Notes: generated by a model not told the origin, from the sequence alone. Shown: positions 21,977-34,613, numbered from the stretch's first letter. The stretch: DNA of 64,000 nt from Puccinia triticina (GCF_026914185.1 NC_070566.1:6014001-6078000); one strand, 5' to 3'. Numbers and translations are program-made.

Positions 21977-24829
21977 TAAGGATGGCTATTGGGCGGGCTT
22001 GGGCCGTCCGCGGGCCGGCCCGCGCTAGCCCGTGAAGTTAGCGGACAGGCCGGGCCGGGCCAGTGCAGCCAAGAACGCAGCCCGGCCCAAACCCGTTCAC
22101 TAAATGGGCGGGTGGCGGGCAGCCCGCGGGCAGCCTGCGGGCTTACAATTTGCGGGCAGCCCACGGGCAGCCCACGGGCCGCCCGCTATTTCACCAGTCA
22201 GACTCAGGTTGCATTACAACCCTTCACCGGTTACAACATATGAAAATAAAAAAGAAATTTAAGATGATTCCTTCGCCCTGGCTGCTTTGATCCAGTCTTG
22301 AGTGCACAACAATGCGTCGACCGTTTCGTCATTAAGCCGCATCCGATAATCGTCCAGCACACGCCCACTCGTTGAGAAAGCCGACTCTGATGCCACAGAT
22401 GTCATGGGAATCATGAGCATTATTCTTGCAAACTGGGACAATGAAGGGAATCGAGCCACATTTCCCTCCCACCAGCCAAGAATATTGAACTGATCGTCCT
22501 CGCTATTGGGGTCACAGACAACGTTCCGTTCTTCTAGATACAAATCCAATTCGGCTCCGGGCGCGTTGAGTTGATGTCCAGACATGGTACCGGCCATGTA
22601 TTCGTTGAACCCGGATAGATCTTCGTCGATCTTTTTAACCTTGGCCGTTGAGGCGGGTTGAGTGGATTGTTCGGCAACAGGTGATTGAGGGGGTACATAT
22701 TGGTTCCAAAGCGATAGGATGGAAGACCTAACCTTTGCTGTGAAAGAATCAACCTCGGATGTTGGGAGGTGGGATTGCTGCTCAAGGCTGTAGCGAAGAT
22801 AACAAATCTTATATCGTGGGTCTAGAATCAGTCCGATCGCCGCAAGCTCCTTTGATGAATCCCAGTACTTGTGAAACTTCTCGAGCATCGGCTTGACCAT
22901 GTCATGGAGGCGAGTTTCTATTTCACTAGGGCAGGTGCGAGGTTCGGCGTAGTGGGCTAGTTGCTTCTGAATGGCGGTCATTGCGCGGTAGGCATGGTTG
23001 ATGGTTGGATACTGTGTTCCACTTAAGACAAGGGTGGCTGAGAGAAAATATATCAGTAGATGTTTGATGGATGCTCACAGTAAGATTCAAATAAGCTTGC
23101 CTTGGTAGAAAGGCTCGAGGAAATCTTGGATGACGCCGAGTTCCTCCCATTGTGCTTCGCTTGGGCAAGTTTCAAATTTGTCGTCTTCAAGATCGATTTG
23201 CTGGAAGGCCAACTTACATGGCATTGATGACTCAATCATTAAGAAGGTCGCGTTCCATCGGGTCGGTACATCCTTGGATGGGTGTTTCATGTCTTCGGCT
23301 AGATTCACAGAAACAAGAGCCTTGTTGAAGGCATCCATCCGAGACAAAGATCCGTGTATGTACTGAACACTATTTCGGAGTGACTCGACTGCAGGACCTA
23401 CGACCTTGAGACCATCCTTGACCACTAGGTTGATGACATGCGCCATACATCGGACATGGAAGTATGGCAACGTCGTAGGAGTTGAGCTAGCAACCGAGCA
23501 ATCCTTTATCAATCGCTGTAGCCGGGTCATAGCTGCCGTGTTGTTGACAGCATTGTCAAGGGTAACGAAAGCGACTTTGTTCAAGCTCTTCCAATCGTTG
23601 AGAACTTGACATATTCGCTCCAAGATCGCATGGCCAGTGTGCGGAGGCGGGAGGGGCCGGAAGCTGATGATCTTCTTGTTCAGTTCCCACTTGTTGATGT
23701 AGTGGGCCGTTATTACCATGTAGCCAGTCAGATCGGAGGCTGTCCACATGTCAGTGGTTAAGGAGATCATCTTCGCTTTTGCCATCATCGCCATTTTGCC
23801 TTGCTTCATGTGATTGTAGATAGCCATACAATCACTCCGCACTGCCTTTCGTTGGGGCATGGTGAAGTTGGGCTGGGCTGACTCCATAAACTCTCGGAAT
23901 CCCGGATGATCGGCCATCGCAAACGGGTATTCATGCTCAATAATCGCTTTTGCAAATTTCTCTCGAGTTTTTTCTTGAGAGAAGATCCAAACACGGTTGC
24001 TGGTGGTTTGGGAGGAGCTGGTGAAACCGAGAAGTCCTTGTCTGGGTTGAACAAGAGCCCCGCTGTCTGTGATACAGCGATCAGAATGTCGTCGGAGATG
24101 GTTCGTTCCTGCCGATGATGTAGCCGAGAGTTTGAGGTTGCAGTAGTTGCATATTGCCTTCGATACACCTCCTGATGATTGCAATATCAAAATTCAAAAG
24201 ATCCGAGTCAGTTATATCTATACTTATAGAAACTAAGAGGGATAAGAACAGGACGGCCCACCTTCTTCAATCTTCTTGAAATGGTCCCACACCTTGCTGG
24301 TGAGTTTACGCTTTTTGAACAAGCTCCCTTCGGCGGTTTCTTGTGATTCACTCAAACTGTCGGCGGGGGCTGGTGTCTGGGGGGCTGAAGCCTCAGTTCT
24401 AGGTGGCTGCCTATCGATCTCCTGCTGCGTAGTCGATGGAGTTTCTGGTTCCGATCTCTCGGCGACGCGGATATCGTCAGTTTTGCCTTCTTCCTTGGAC
24501 GAACCAGGGTGTGCGCGTGTCTTTCTCTTTGCCATTGTGGCCCGTGGGGGTGAGTTGGTCACCGGTTGACTGTCGATGGCTAGTTCGTAGTTGGCTGAGG
24601 TGGCACTGCAGCTGCCAGCGGCAGCCAGTCCCGCTTCGGAGAACACCGGTCCCCCGACCGGGGGCGGCCCACGGGCGCCCGCGGGCCGCCCGCGAGCCGC
24701 CCGTTTGCTAAACGGGTCGGACGGGCCGGGCCGATTTTAAATTATTATCTGAAATGTGTGTCCGAACCCGGCCCAAACCCGCGCGGGTTCGGGCGGCCCG
24801 TTGGCCGGCCCGCCCTATAGCCATCCTTA
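21977..24829. mobile_element. hAT transposon inserted in asparagine synthetase exon
   Basis: Ends TAAGGATGGCTAT and its reverse complement ATAGCCATCCTTA define the element, 2853 bp. The flanking 8 bp TCGACACT occur at 21969-21976 and again at 24830-24837, a perfect hAT-type target duplication. Removing the element and one duplicate rejoins asparagine synthetase in frame (LLDT then TQTPPRL). Both subterminal regions are rich in GGCCCG/CGGGCC words. One transposase gene lies inside with an open frame. A perfect duplication and an open frame point to a recent insertion. Confidence 0.95.
22259..24535 (-). CDS. hAT-family transposase, apparently intact
   Basis: Cut-and-paste transposase. Three exons on the minus strand: 24535-24262, 24171-23101 and 23037-22259; the second intron uses a GC donor. 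Residues 1-80 are polar. A BED-type zinc finger spans the first junction (SKVWDHFKKIEEGG, then CNYCNLKLSA...HLRRH). The RNase-H-like catalytic core includes SLTTDMWTAS and FVTLDNAVNN. The C-terminal hATC dimerisation region has ILGWWEGN, FPSLSQFARIML and SVASESAFSTSGRVL. The model has no stops. The start MAKRKTRAHPG is the first ATG after which the frame stays open to the BED finger. Located wholly within the TIR-bounded element. Confidence 0.9.
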
Positions 24830-26094
24830 TCGACACTACTCAGACACCGCCCCGTCTGATCGTTGCTCGGGATACAATCGGAATCACGACTCTATATTAT
24901 GGCACATCGAGCAGTCATCCAGAGACCATGTATATAGCCTCGGAACTGAAATCAATCCATAAAGATTGCGATTCCGTTCACGCATTCCCACCCGGACACT
25001 TCTACGACTCCAGCCGTTTTACTCGCTATTACAATCCCGACTGGCTTCATGCTGACATCGACGCGGGTCTTCTCAGCCGAACCCAGCCCGTCGATCTCAC
25101 TCTCATCCGCACCACTCTCGAAGGTGCAGTTCGCAAACGACTGATGAGCGAGGTACCCTTCGGTGTCCTGCTGAGTGGAGGGTTGGACAGCAGTCTCATC
25201 GCAGCGATCGCAACGCGAGAGATCCAACGGATCAACGATGCCTATGCCGTCCAAATTGGCAAGGGCTCTCAGCCTCTCGCACTCGACAACCAAGCGATAT
25301 CTTATGGGCTCAACTTGGACGGATCACTCGCTAGTAGCTTGCCGGGTGTCGAGGACGAACTGACCGTCGATTCTGAGTCTAGCCTTGCATCCTGGCCCCG
25401 ATTGCACTCCTTCTCGATCGGTTTGAAAGACGCACCCGATCTGATCGCCGCTCGCCAGGCCGCCGACTTCCTACACACCCTCCATCACGAGTTCACTTTT
25501 ACCGTCCGGGAGGGTCTAGATGCTATCCCCGATGTCATCTATCAATTGGAAACGTACGACGTCACCACCGTCCGAGCATCCACACTGATGTATCTCCTCT
25601 CCCGAAAGATCAAGGCTACCGGTGTCAAGATGGTCTTGTCCGGCGAAGGATCCGACGAAATCTTGGGCGGATACCTGTATTTCAGCCAAGCACCCGATCA
25701 ACTCAGCTTCTACCAAGAAACCATCAAGCGGGTCAAGAACCTACACACTTCCGACTGTCTACGTGCCAAGCTTGGAGGCTCGCGTGCCGTTCTTGGACAA
25801 GGAATTTCTTTCTCTTTGTTTGAACATCAGACCAGAAGATAAAATGTTCGGCAAAGGCGTTCAGCAAACTACAGATCAAGATGGCAAACCAATCATGGAA
25901 AAGGTAAGTCACGCCTCCTTCTGCAAGAATCTCCGGCGGGTATGTATTCGATGTTTGCTAAGTTATTTTTTGGGGCGGGGGGTTGTTTAGTACATTCTAC
26001 GTAAGGCATTTGACTGCTCACCCGACGGGAAACCTTACCTGCCAGACTCAATTCTCTGGAGACAAAAGGAACAGTTTTCGGATGGAGTAGGATG

Positions 26095-26790
26095 CTCTTG
26101 GATCGATGGACTCAAAGAACATGCCGACCAATTGATTATCGATGAGTAGCTATCGTCGGCCCATGAAAGGGGGACCCTCGATACCCCCACCACCAAAGAA
26201 GCCTATTTCATCCGTCAAATTTTCAAAAGTAAGCTTCAGTCTTCTTTTTCTCTTTTTGAAATAGTATCGCGAGTTTGGCATCCTACTGATTGCCATTCTA
26301 CGTTCTTGTCTTTGGTTTTCATAATCAGAGCACTTCCCATCTGAATCCGCTGCCAAGACTTCGGTCTGCCGGATCCCGAGGACCGATTGGGGTTGTGACA
26401 CCGATCCCAGCGGGAGAAGCGTAAAGATCCATACCTCGGCCTATTGATACTCTTGGATCGATGGACTCAAAGAACATGCCGACCAATTGATTACCGATGA
26501 GCAGCTGTCGTCGGCCCATGAAAGGTGGACCCTCGATACCCCCACCACCAGAGAAGCTTATTTCATCCGTCAAATTTTCGAAAGTAAGCTTCAGTCTTCT
26601 TTTTCTCTTTTCGAAATAGTATCGCGACTTTGGCATCCTACTGATTGCCATTCTACGTTCTTGTCTTTGTTTTTCATAATCAGAGCACTTCCCATCTGAA
26701 TCCGCTGCCAAGACTTCGGTCCGCTGGATCCCGAGGACCGATTGGGGTTGTGACACCGATCCCAGCGGATCCATACCTCGGCCTATTGAA
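26095..26790 (+). repeat. 355-bp tandem duplication of the asparagine synthetase 3' exons
   Basis: CTCTTGGATCGATGGACTC begins copies at 26095 and 26450. Both encode [14 protein letters not shown] and DTPTT.EAYFIRQIF, with the same intron, then [12 protein letters not shown]. Copy 1 has TAG where copy 2 has CAG (26147-26149). The copies are otherwise nearly identical, so the duplication is young. Confidence 0.9.
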
Positions 26791-27817
26791 CAACTTATCT
26801 TACATGTCCAGTACTCTGCATTCAAATATATCTGTCGCATGTCTATCAAATGAATTATGTAGTACCCCGGAGTCATCTTGCAAATTCACATACCTAGTAT
26901 ATAAGAAACAACTTACACGGCGGACGCACTTTTAAGGTTTCACTTCGAATGTACTTCAAAAGGGTCCTGCTCAATAGTTTCAAACAAGCATTCGAATAAT
27001 CTTCAAAGTTTATTTGAGACATGATTGAGACATATTCAACAAATATGTGAAATGTGCTGTGGACCAGGGTTGGCGACATCCCTACTGAATTGATTTGCCT
27101 TTGATTAACATTTGAAGCAACTCCAAAGCTACTTCGGACTCCGGGGTTTTGCGACTGTGGTGTACCCTTGCAGAGTTTTGATTACACGTGGCTATTATCT
27201 TCTATACAGTTTATATGCTTTATTCAACTGACTTGGAAACCTCAGAGTGTTAGCCATATTTATGGCCGGGTGGCATCACTTCCAGATCTTTGTCTAGTGC
27301 ATCCTGACCGCTTCCAGACCTTTGTCTAGCGCATCCTGGCTTTCCATCATAGCCCTCAGCGTGCCTGACTTGTGTCCATATCCCCTATTTTGCTACAATC
27401 TCTTCTACAGAGCAAGAGAGGCACACTTTCATGGTCTGCCAATGTACAATCAGTGACTTTGCTCACTTCGCATAGTGCTCTTGCCCTCAAACTCTTGTTG
27501 CGTGCGAATTTCCAACACACATCTTTACACGGTTGCCACTCATGTGCGTGAAGGGGGACGACTTGCTATGATCAAACCTTTATCTCTTTTTCGAAAGATG
27601 GAGGTGAGCAACCTTCAAAGGATAAAACATGATTAACATTCCCTCCATGGTTTATTTACGATTTCCGTAGCACCCCAAGCAAATCAGACCGAGTTTCTTC
27701 CATATATGCGCCAACATCCCACGTGTTGCGTAGTTTTTTTTTTTTTACGATGGAACATTGACAGCATTTTTTTTTTGGTTGACATTATCCACATTCCCTT
27801 GAGATACAACAGGCTTG
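26791..27817. other. Intergenic, no gene seen
   Basis: AT-rich DNA. A two-copy direct repeat around 27285-27350 (CTTCCAGA.CTTTGTCTAG.GCATCCTG) and T runs at 27726-27737 and 27766-27776 are the only structures noticed. Confidence 0.4.
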
Positions 27818-29822
27818 TCAAGTCACCTTGGGTTTCTTCTTGAACGCGATTGTGACAAATGAATAAGCTTCCTCAAATGTCCACCAAGTCCCGAACAAGA
27901 GCAACAAATTCGAGACTAAGAGAATGGTCGACGAGATGGCTGTTGAAGGAAAAACATTCCAGCTATACTCAATTGACATCATCAATAAGATCCTAAACAA
28001 GAGAAAATGTAAGTGTTTGTGTTAATATTTAAACAAATCCGGAAAACAGCTTACCGCAGAAAGATGGGATAAGGTGTTTGCCACGCCAGGAAGACGATTT
28101 GATGAGCATACCAACTGTAGAATTGGTAATGTAACGTCCGGGCGCAGATTATTCCAATCAAATTAGATGTGAAACAGACGTTGACGATATCTAATTGGCC
28201 GAGAAAGCAAGAATCGATGTCAGGTTGGTTCCTTCAAAAGGATGTTTACCATTGATCGACGTGCGCGTCACATACAATCGGCTGTCAGCACATTGGGTCG
28301 CTTGGCTGCGGGTCGGCCCCAATTTTGCAATCCCCTGACTAAGAGTGAGATTAAACCGTCCTCTCCAAACGCGCGACTCCATTTCGTCCAGGCAAAACAG
28401 ACAAGGGTCGAGAGATGAACGGCCGTGAGAAAACTAGCAAAGCCAGGCGATAAGAAATCGCTTTGGGGTATCATTCGCCAATTGACTGTCCATTGGTATT
28501 CAAAAACCCGCTTGAACTCGAATGCCTTGCTAAGATATTCACGCGGAAATTCGATCAGGAACGGGATGGCTAACCATGCCTAAAAATGCAGACAAAAAAA
28601 GAGTCAGTTATAATGAACCAGGGGGCGGGCGGGCTACGCATCTCAATTAAGATGTGTAACCAATAGCAAACTGACTTGGACAAGTATGATAATTAGCATT
28701 AGGTTGATGGTTTTCAGCAGGCCGACGGTTTGAAAGTATACAAATCCGAAAGCTGGAAAAAACAGAAGTATGTTCATCTTGATCGAGAGCGCCAAGCTGT
28801 TGGCGCAAAGAGAGGTGTGAGATAAGTCCAGGACTGAATACATTTTCGCAACTTACTTCAATTTTCACTCACCTAAACCACAAAGCAGACCAATTCCATC
28901 TCCTAGTGACCAAACACCAGATGCTGATGTATAAACCCATCATTGCAACGCCATCGTTAAATAATCTCAAGACATAGATTGAATGCAAGCGTTTGGATAA
29001 TACCAAGCTGAAAATGGCATATGTTGGGAGCTACCAAGGTTCAAATCAGAGAGGGTATCAGACCGGCTTCCATGTCTCTCTTCTGTGAAAAACATCGGGC
29101 TGCTAATAAGCTTACTGATTCGCAGCGTTTATATATGGCTAGCACAAACGCCATCGTGATCAAATAAATTGCACCGAATAGATATTGCGCCAACCGCACC
29201 TCTTGTCCCTGTTGAGTGAGAGAATACAAAGCTGAATAAACGTGGACAAAGCCACCTGGATAGCTAGAAGAAAATTACAAGTTATTTCAACAATACGCCC
29301 AGGAACTTTGGACTGACTCAGGAAGGTTTTGGTAAAATGCACGTTATTTCCATCTATTATGTGAGAATTTCCCTCTGCGTGATATTTACGCTATGCGTAC
29401 ATATGCATTCTTGAACAGTAGAGGCCTGGGGGATAGGTAGCCATCCAACCGATGATACAGGCAACATCAGCATGCTCACACAAGTGGACCAGTATCGCCT
29501 TTCAATTTCAGATAATTTCGTTCTCCATGCGAATAGCCCCGAATTTGTTGCATGTACGCGATCCAATCGATTTCAGTATCTAGAGGTTTTGCATATGAAA
29601 AAAGTCTCACAGTTAAACCGTTGAAAGTAAAAAGGATCTTCAAGAAACATTAGAGCAAAACTCCAGGAGAAAGCTGGGCGACTTACATCTCACATAATTG
29701 ATAATTGCAGCGTTCAAGAGAAGTTCGCCCAGAAGAATCAGTCCTGCAATCAAATTGTACTGTTCCTTGGCGACGAAGATTTTCCTGAAGTATTCGCCAG
29801 TCGACTTGAGGCGATCGGACAT
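27818..29822 (-). CDS. ALG3: ALG3, Dol-P-Man:Man5GlcNAc2-PP-Dol alpha-1,3-mannosyltransferase
   Basis: ER membrane enzyme that adds the first lumenal mannose to the N-glycan lipid precursor, using dolichyl-phosphate mannose. Eight exons: 29822-29687, 29579-29480, 29263-29116, 29030-28873, 28796-28676, 28579-28276, 28190-28055 and 27992-27818, giving 425 aa (family about 430-460). Conserved stretches in order: [105 protein letters not shown] and [11 protein letters not shown]. Multiple hydrophobic segments fit a polytopic protein. All introns are GT-AG and phases close exactly. Start ATG gives [12 protein letters not shown]. Confidence 0.93.
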
Positions 29823-31311
29823 TGCTGGAGAAGGTGCAGAAAGAAGGGTTGATGGCGAGAGCCAACGCCCCGGTGGTTCTGGGGAAGCGCGCGGGAGCCT
29901 CCAGAGACGGAGACCCCGAGCTTCAAAAAGCCCCTCGCTGCTGCGCGCGTGTGATCACGCGAAGCGAGCCTCAAACAGCTTGGCTTGCTAGCGAACTTGG
30001 TTGTAGGCCTGATTTTTACCATCCAACCTAAATACATAATTTTAGGTGTCTGATGAAAATCCTGCCACCCACAGAAATTACACAAAAACCCCCGAACAGC
30101 TGGATTTACAAGCAGTGGTCAACTTGACCGCTGCACCTTGCAGCTTGTGCGCACAATTGGTGTTTTTTTTTTTTTGTGTAGCTCTCTCTCAGAGGATGCT
30201 ATCAGCCCAACAAGACCACACTTGTTCACCAACTGTAAAAATATTAAAATGAAAAAGGAATCAAAGTGGAATTATTGCTGTGCCAATGTGGGGAGGTATG
30301 ATGTAAGTCCCAAGCTCAGCCTCCTGGGGCCTGAAGTCTCAAGGGACTTTGCTAAGTTTGACTTGCTAGCTGTGGCCTACCAAAAACTTAATCTTTGATC
30401 TTGATCTTGCAGCTAAAATACCACAAATTTTGCAGCCTTCTCCTGTAAGGTTAGCCTGAGCCTGAGCCTGGCCACTAGATATCTCCCAGCAATATCAGGT
30501 TCCCATGCCTGGTAATAATTTACTTTTCCCCTATACTGATGAACATCAGTAAACCCAGTTTGAATAAAAAGTTCTCTAGTATACAGATCTTTTATTTGGG
30601 GAATTTTCAGCCAATGGTGAAACCAATCCAATCCACATATCAGTGTTTATCAATATTGGATTGGTTTTGGGTCCAATATAATGTAAGTATTTTTATTGGG
30701 GATCTGGTTCCTGAAGATCCAAACAATCCACGAGCTCATTTGATTCCCTTTGACAAGATCAAGATAATTATCAACTCTTTTTCCTCAACTCTTGTCCCCC
30801 AGAAAGTCTCAGCAAAGATTTAACTATGGAAAGCCTAATTAGCTTCCAACTTGGTGAGAAATGCACTCACCACATTTCTTATCACTTTCATCATTCCCTT
30901 ATCCATTTTCAACCATCCTTGCTAACTCTCCTTTCCCCTTTCAGCCTTAATGTCTTTGATTCCTTGTCTGCTCTTATTTGCTTCCAATCCTTATTTATCT
31001 ACCTATTGACCATGGGAGTTTGCTTGGCACTTGCGTGCAAGTGCCATTGCACAATATTTTTTAAGAACCCTGTTAGATATATCCTGGAAAATGAGCCTCA
31101 ATGTATGCTGAATTCATGATGAATTTATGTTTGACTTATGCTCAATTGAGCTGGAGGCACTTTGGAAAGGAGTTGAATTCAATTTAAAACCAGATCCAAC
31201 TTGACTCTAGTTATTACTCAAACTATTTTAGAACACATTTTCAACTACCTTGCAAAGCAATGTCAAATACTTGGCAGAAACAAGGTATTTACCACGGGAA
31301 TCATATATTTC
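29823..31311. other. Intergenic, no gene seen
   Basis: 5' flank of ALG3, then AT-rich sequence. One AAGTCCC ... GGGACTT hairpin lies at about 30303-30350 and a T run at 30161-30175. No coding exon recognised. Confidence 0.4.
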
Positions 31312-31907
31312 TAGAGCTGGTCCCTATCATCTGTTGGCGGGTACTTGGCACCCGCAGGCGGGTACCTGTGGCAAGGGTGGGCCGTTACGTTACCCATAAT
31401 TGGGAACGTAACTGTAAAGTAACTTTTAAAGTTACGTTACCCTGTAGTCACAGATATCTTAATTTTAGTTATGATATCTTCCGCAGAAAAAGGGCTTTTT
31501 TTTCTAGTTATGTTACCCAGAAGTTTTCAACAAAACGGGTTACGTTACAGGTTTGCCCAAATTTGGGTAGCTTAGCCGTAACTTTCCAAAGGAAATGACA
31601 ATTTGTGGTTTTTTTTGTTCAATATGAGTACGTATTGGGCTCAAGTTGATGTAAAAAAGCCACTGATGCCAGTTTGTGTAAGTGCGCAGGTATCTGCCGG
31701 GTGCAGGTGCAGGTGTCCAGTCTGGGTCCAAATTCAGGCAGGTGCGCACAAATCACCATTCTGCACAGCTCTGCTTGCCCCTAGTGCCCATTGGCAGGTA
31801 CTAGGTACCTGTGGGTGGCTACCCATGGAAGTACACAGGTTCTGTGTCAAAATTCAGGAAGGTACCTGCACCTGCTGCGGGTACCCAGGTGCAAAGTGCA
31901 AGCTCTA
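31312..31907. mobile_element. GGTACC-rich composite element with TAGAGCT ends
   Basis: Begins TAGAGCTGG and ends GTGCAAGCTCTA, so the ends are inverted and include TA. The left third has GGCGGGTACTTGGCACCCGC followed by GTTACGTTAC-rich DNA. The right third has GGTGTCCAGTCTGGGTCCAAATT followed by GGTACTAGGTACCTG and GCGGGTACCCAGGTGCAAAGTG. The right part is matched in reverse orientation at 32621-32800. No coding capacity. Confidence 0.6.
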
Positions 31908-32620
31908 TATATTTCATTCTATCATGTGTTCATCATAAATCCGAAAAAGCTCAAGATATGTTAGTGGTACACAAAAAGATACACATGTAAGTTTGTGTGA
32001 CACATTCTTTAGTTTCACATAATATTTGAATTTCTGGGAAAAGTCCAGCGGAAAAAACCTCATATTAATCAGGAGTTGTGTATTATTTCAGAAAATATCC
32101 CCAAAATCATTTGTGTACATATGGCTGAACATTTTAAACATTTTTTGAAGGGTCCACCTAAGCCCCTGGCTCTGAATGAGCACTCAGGTTGGCATCACTT
32201 AGCTCAGTGATGAAAAATGTGACACACCATCACACATGTGTAAATTTGTGTGACACATTCTTCAGCTGCTAAATTTTGTCCCAAGGGAGATAAAATTCTG
32301 GGACAAGTCCAGGTGAGCCTCAGATTACCCAGGGTTTGTGAATGAATTCATAAAATCTCCTCAACAGGATTTCTGTACTGATGGATGAAAATCAGATACA
32401 ATTATGAAAGGATTCAGCTAATTCACCCCTGGGAACATGGGGCACTCATCCTTGGCATGATATGGCTGGGTGATGGTCTATGTGTCACACAAACGCGCAC
32501 AGATATGTTTGTGTGACACAATGTGTCACAGAAACCTGCACAGGTTACATGGTTTTGTGATAGTTGGCCCCACAGTGCCAAAGTCAAACCATAGTACCAG
32601 AGCAAAATCAGACCTTCCAC
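31908..32620. other. Spacer between inverted GGTACC elements
   Basis: Holds three clusters of TGTGTGACAC/GTGTCACAC words (about 31985-32012, 32218-32268, 32480-32535) with related flanks, probably an eroded repeat. No gene. Confidence 0.4.
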
Positions 32621-32801
32621 TAGAGCTGACACTTTGCACCCGGGTACCCGTTGCGGGTCTGGATACTTGCCTGGATTTTGACCCAGAATGGACACCCGCA
32701 CCCGTACCCGGCACCTGCTGGCAGTTACCTGCGTACTTCCATGGTTACCCGCCCACAGGTACCTAGTACCCGCCAATGGGCACTAGGGGAAAGCAGAGCT
32801 G
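32621..32801 (-). repeat. GGTACC-rich element, inverted copy
   Basis: Starts TAGAGCTGACACTTTGCACCC and runs through GACACCCGCACCCGTACCCGG to GGTACCTAGTACCCGCC, CACTAGGGG and CAGAGCTG. It is the reverse complement of the right part of 31312-31907 with about 85 percent matching by eye. Confidence 0.6.
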
Positions 32802-33884
32802 TTTGAAATGGTGATTTTTGCGCGGTGTGGTAGACAGAAAAGTGAAAAATCAAAAGTTTTTTCTCATACATATATTTACTCACCCTAGGCCTCAAGATAC
32901 CACCAAATAGACCTCATAAATGGATTCTACGGCCAATTTTACCTCTAGTCACCACTGGAAGAGTCACTGGAACCCTGCAGGATTGGAAGTTACACCCTCT
33001 TGGACCCTCATGGACACGGCCAGCCTCAGTCATTAACCTGTCACACCCCTCAAGTCACCTTTCCCAGGTATACACATACTCAGACCCAGCCAAACACATA
33101 CTCTTTTCCATCCCTCTTATCTCCACTGCTTATGCAGGGGACCAACCCCATTTCCTCTTCTGACACCACTCATGCACCCCTTGCATGAAGTGCCTCTGTA
33201 TTTGACATTCCCTGCTTTGTTTATGCGCTCCTTGCATTAGTATGACATCATCTTTCATTTCTCACCCCACTTTCTGCCTGTATTTAGTATCTTCTGACAC
33301 CACTTGTACGCAGCTCACCAGCTAAAATCCCTCATCCAGGGTCCCCCTTGTAGCTAAAATCCCTCACATTTGTCTATATAAGGAGCTCTCTTCCCCCCAG
33401 TTGTTTTTTTGCTCAGCTCAGTATTCCCCAGTTATTTAAATACCACCCTTCACACTTACCATCACCACCACACATCACTACAACCCTTATATTTGCAAAT
33501 AACTACTGAACTCACTCTCAACTCTCACATACCTGTCATCAAACAACTTCATCTGGAACTAGACCAGACCTATCACTTGTGTCAGCTGGTGATCTCTCGT
33601 AGAGATCTAGCTGGACAAAAGGTCTTAGTAATTATATATTTATAATTACTAAGTAGGCTAGGTACAACAAAGGAAAGAGAGAAAAGTGAGAAAGCGAGAT
33701 AGATATTGTGACTTGTATACTCTTGTAGCGGTCACTTTTCTAGTCTTTGAAGACTGAGGTAGCCGGTCGAACCAGGCCTGTTCAATAGAAATCTATTGAA
33801 GGATTGATCTGAGGATATTTTACTGATTGTGTTAGTTTATTGTTGGCTATTTAGCGCGAACGGGTTTTTACTAACAAACCCAAT
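32802..33884. other. Intergenic with TATA and a strong hairpin
   Basis: A TATATAAGG box is at 33375-33383, but no convincing exon follows it. CTTAGTAATTATA and TATAATTACTAAG form a hairpin at about 33624-33653. The sequence to either side of the foldback at 33893-34613 (about 33600-33884 and 34622-35240) is AT-rich and may be one disrupted repeat. Confidence 0.4.
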
Positions 33885-33892
33885 ATAATAGC

Positions 33893-34613
33893 GGACTTAC
33901 TTCGCGCACTGCGAAAAGCTCTTCGCGCACTGTGCAGTGCGCGAAGTTTGCAAACACTTCGCGCACTGCGCGTGAAGGGCGCAACTTTTTCAAATTCTTT
34001 TTTGACCAATCAATAGAAAAGCTTATTATTGTCCTCTGTGAATTTATTTGGAGTTTTTTGAAGCTTCCTTGTATGCTTAAAAATCCCACCAATAAAAAAA
34101 ACAAGTACAGCCATTTGGGGACCTGGAATTCATATTCCCACAGGCCAAAAAATCCAATTAGTTTATTGAATCATATTAAACATGTATTTAAAAGTTTTAG
34201 AACTTTTTGGCCACTTTGTACAAGGACAAGGCTTTCAAAAACCAGTAACTGTTTCTCAAGATATGCCAAAATGCGCCAGTAAGTGGTGAACTTTCCTAAT
34301 TTTTGAAAGCCTTATTCTTGCACAAAGTGGCCAAAAAATTCTAAAAAGTTTGAATTCATATGTATCATTATTCACTAAATTATTTGGATTTTTTGACTGG
34401 TGGGAATATGAATTCCAGGTCCCCAAATGGCTGTACTTGTTTTTTTTATTGGTGGGATTTTTAAGCATACAAGGAAGCTTCAAAAAACTCCAAATAAATT
34501 CACAGAGGACAATAATAAGCTTTTCTATTGATTGGTCAAAAAAGAATTTGAAAAAGTTGCGCCCTTCACGCGCAGTGCGCGAAGAGCTTTTTGCAGTGCG
34601 CGAAGTAAGTCCG
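33893..34613. mobile_element. 721-bp foldback element with 8-bp target duplication
   Basis: Two arms of about 340 bp (33893-34236 and 34276-34613) are inverted copies with few differences, so the whole can fold into one hairpin. It starts CGGACTTACTTCGCGCACTGC and ends with the inverse. The 8-bp duplication TATAATAG lies at 33885-33892 and 34614-34621. Eight-base duplications are typical of hAT elements, but the ends do not match the hAT at 21977. No coding. Confidence 0.9.

Larger units (their letters stand above)
21494..26790 (+). pseudogene. Asparagine synthetase (glutamine-hydrolysing), disrupted
   Basis: Would make asparagine from aspartate, glutamine and ATP. Recognisable exons: about 21494-21615 ([17 protein letters not shown]), 21665-21813 (TGEQPL, VNGEIYNHKALAK), 21908-21976 continuing at 24838-25903 ([66 protein letters not shown]), and 25991 onwards ([21 protein letters not shown]). 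Lesions: the first exon with the catalytic MCGI is absent; a hAT element splits the third exon; about 20 nt are missing near 25766-25772, shifting frame and removing the segment before LEARVPFLD; there is a TAG at 26147-26149; and the last part is tandemly duplicated. A working allele elsewhere is possible but not visible. Confidence 0.9.
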
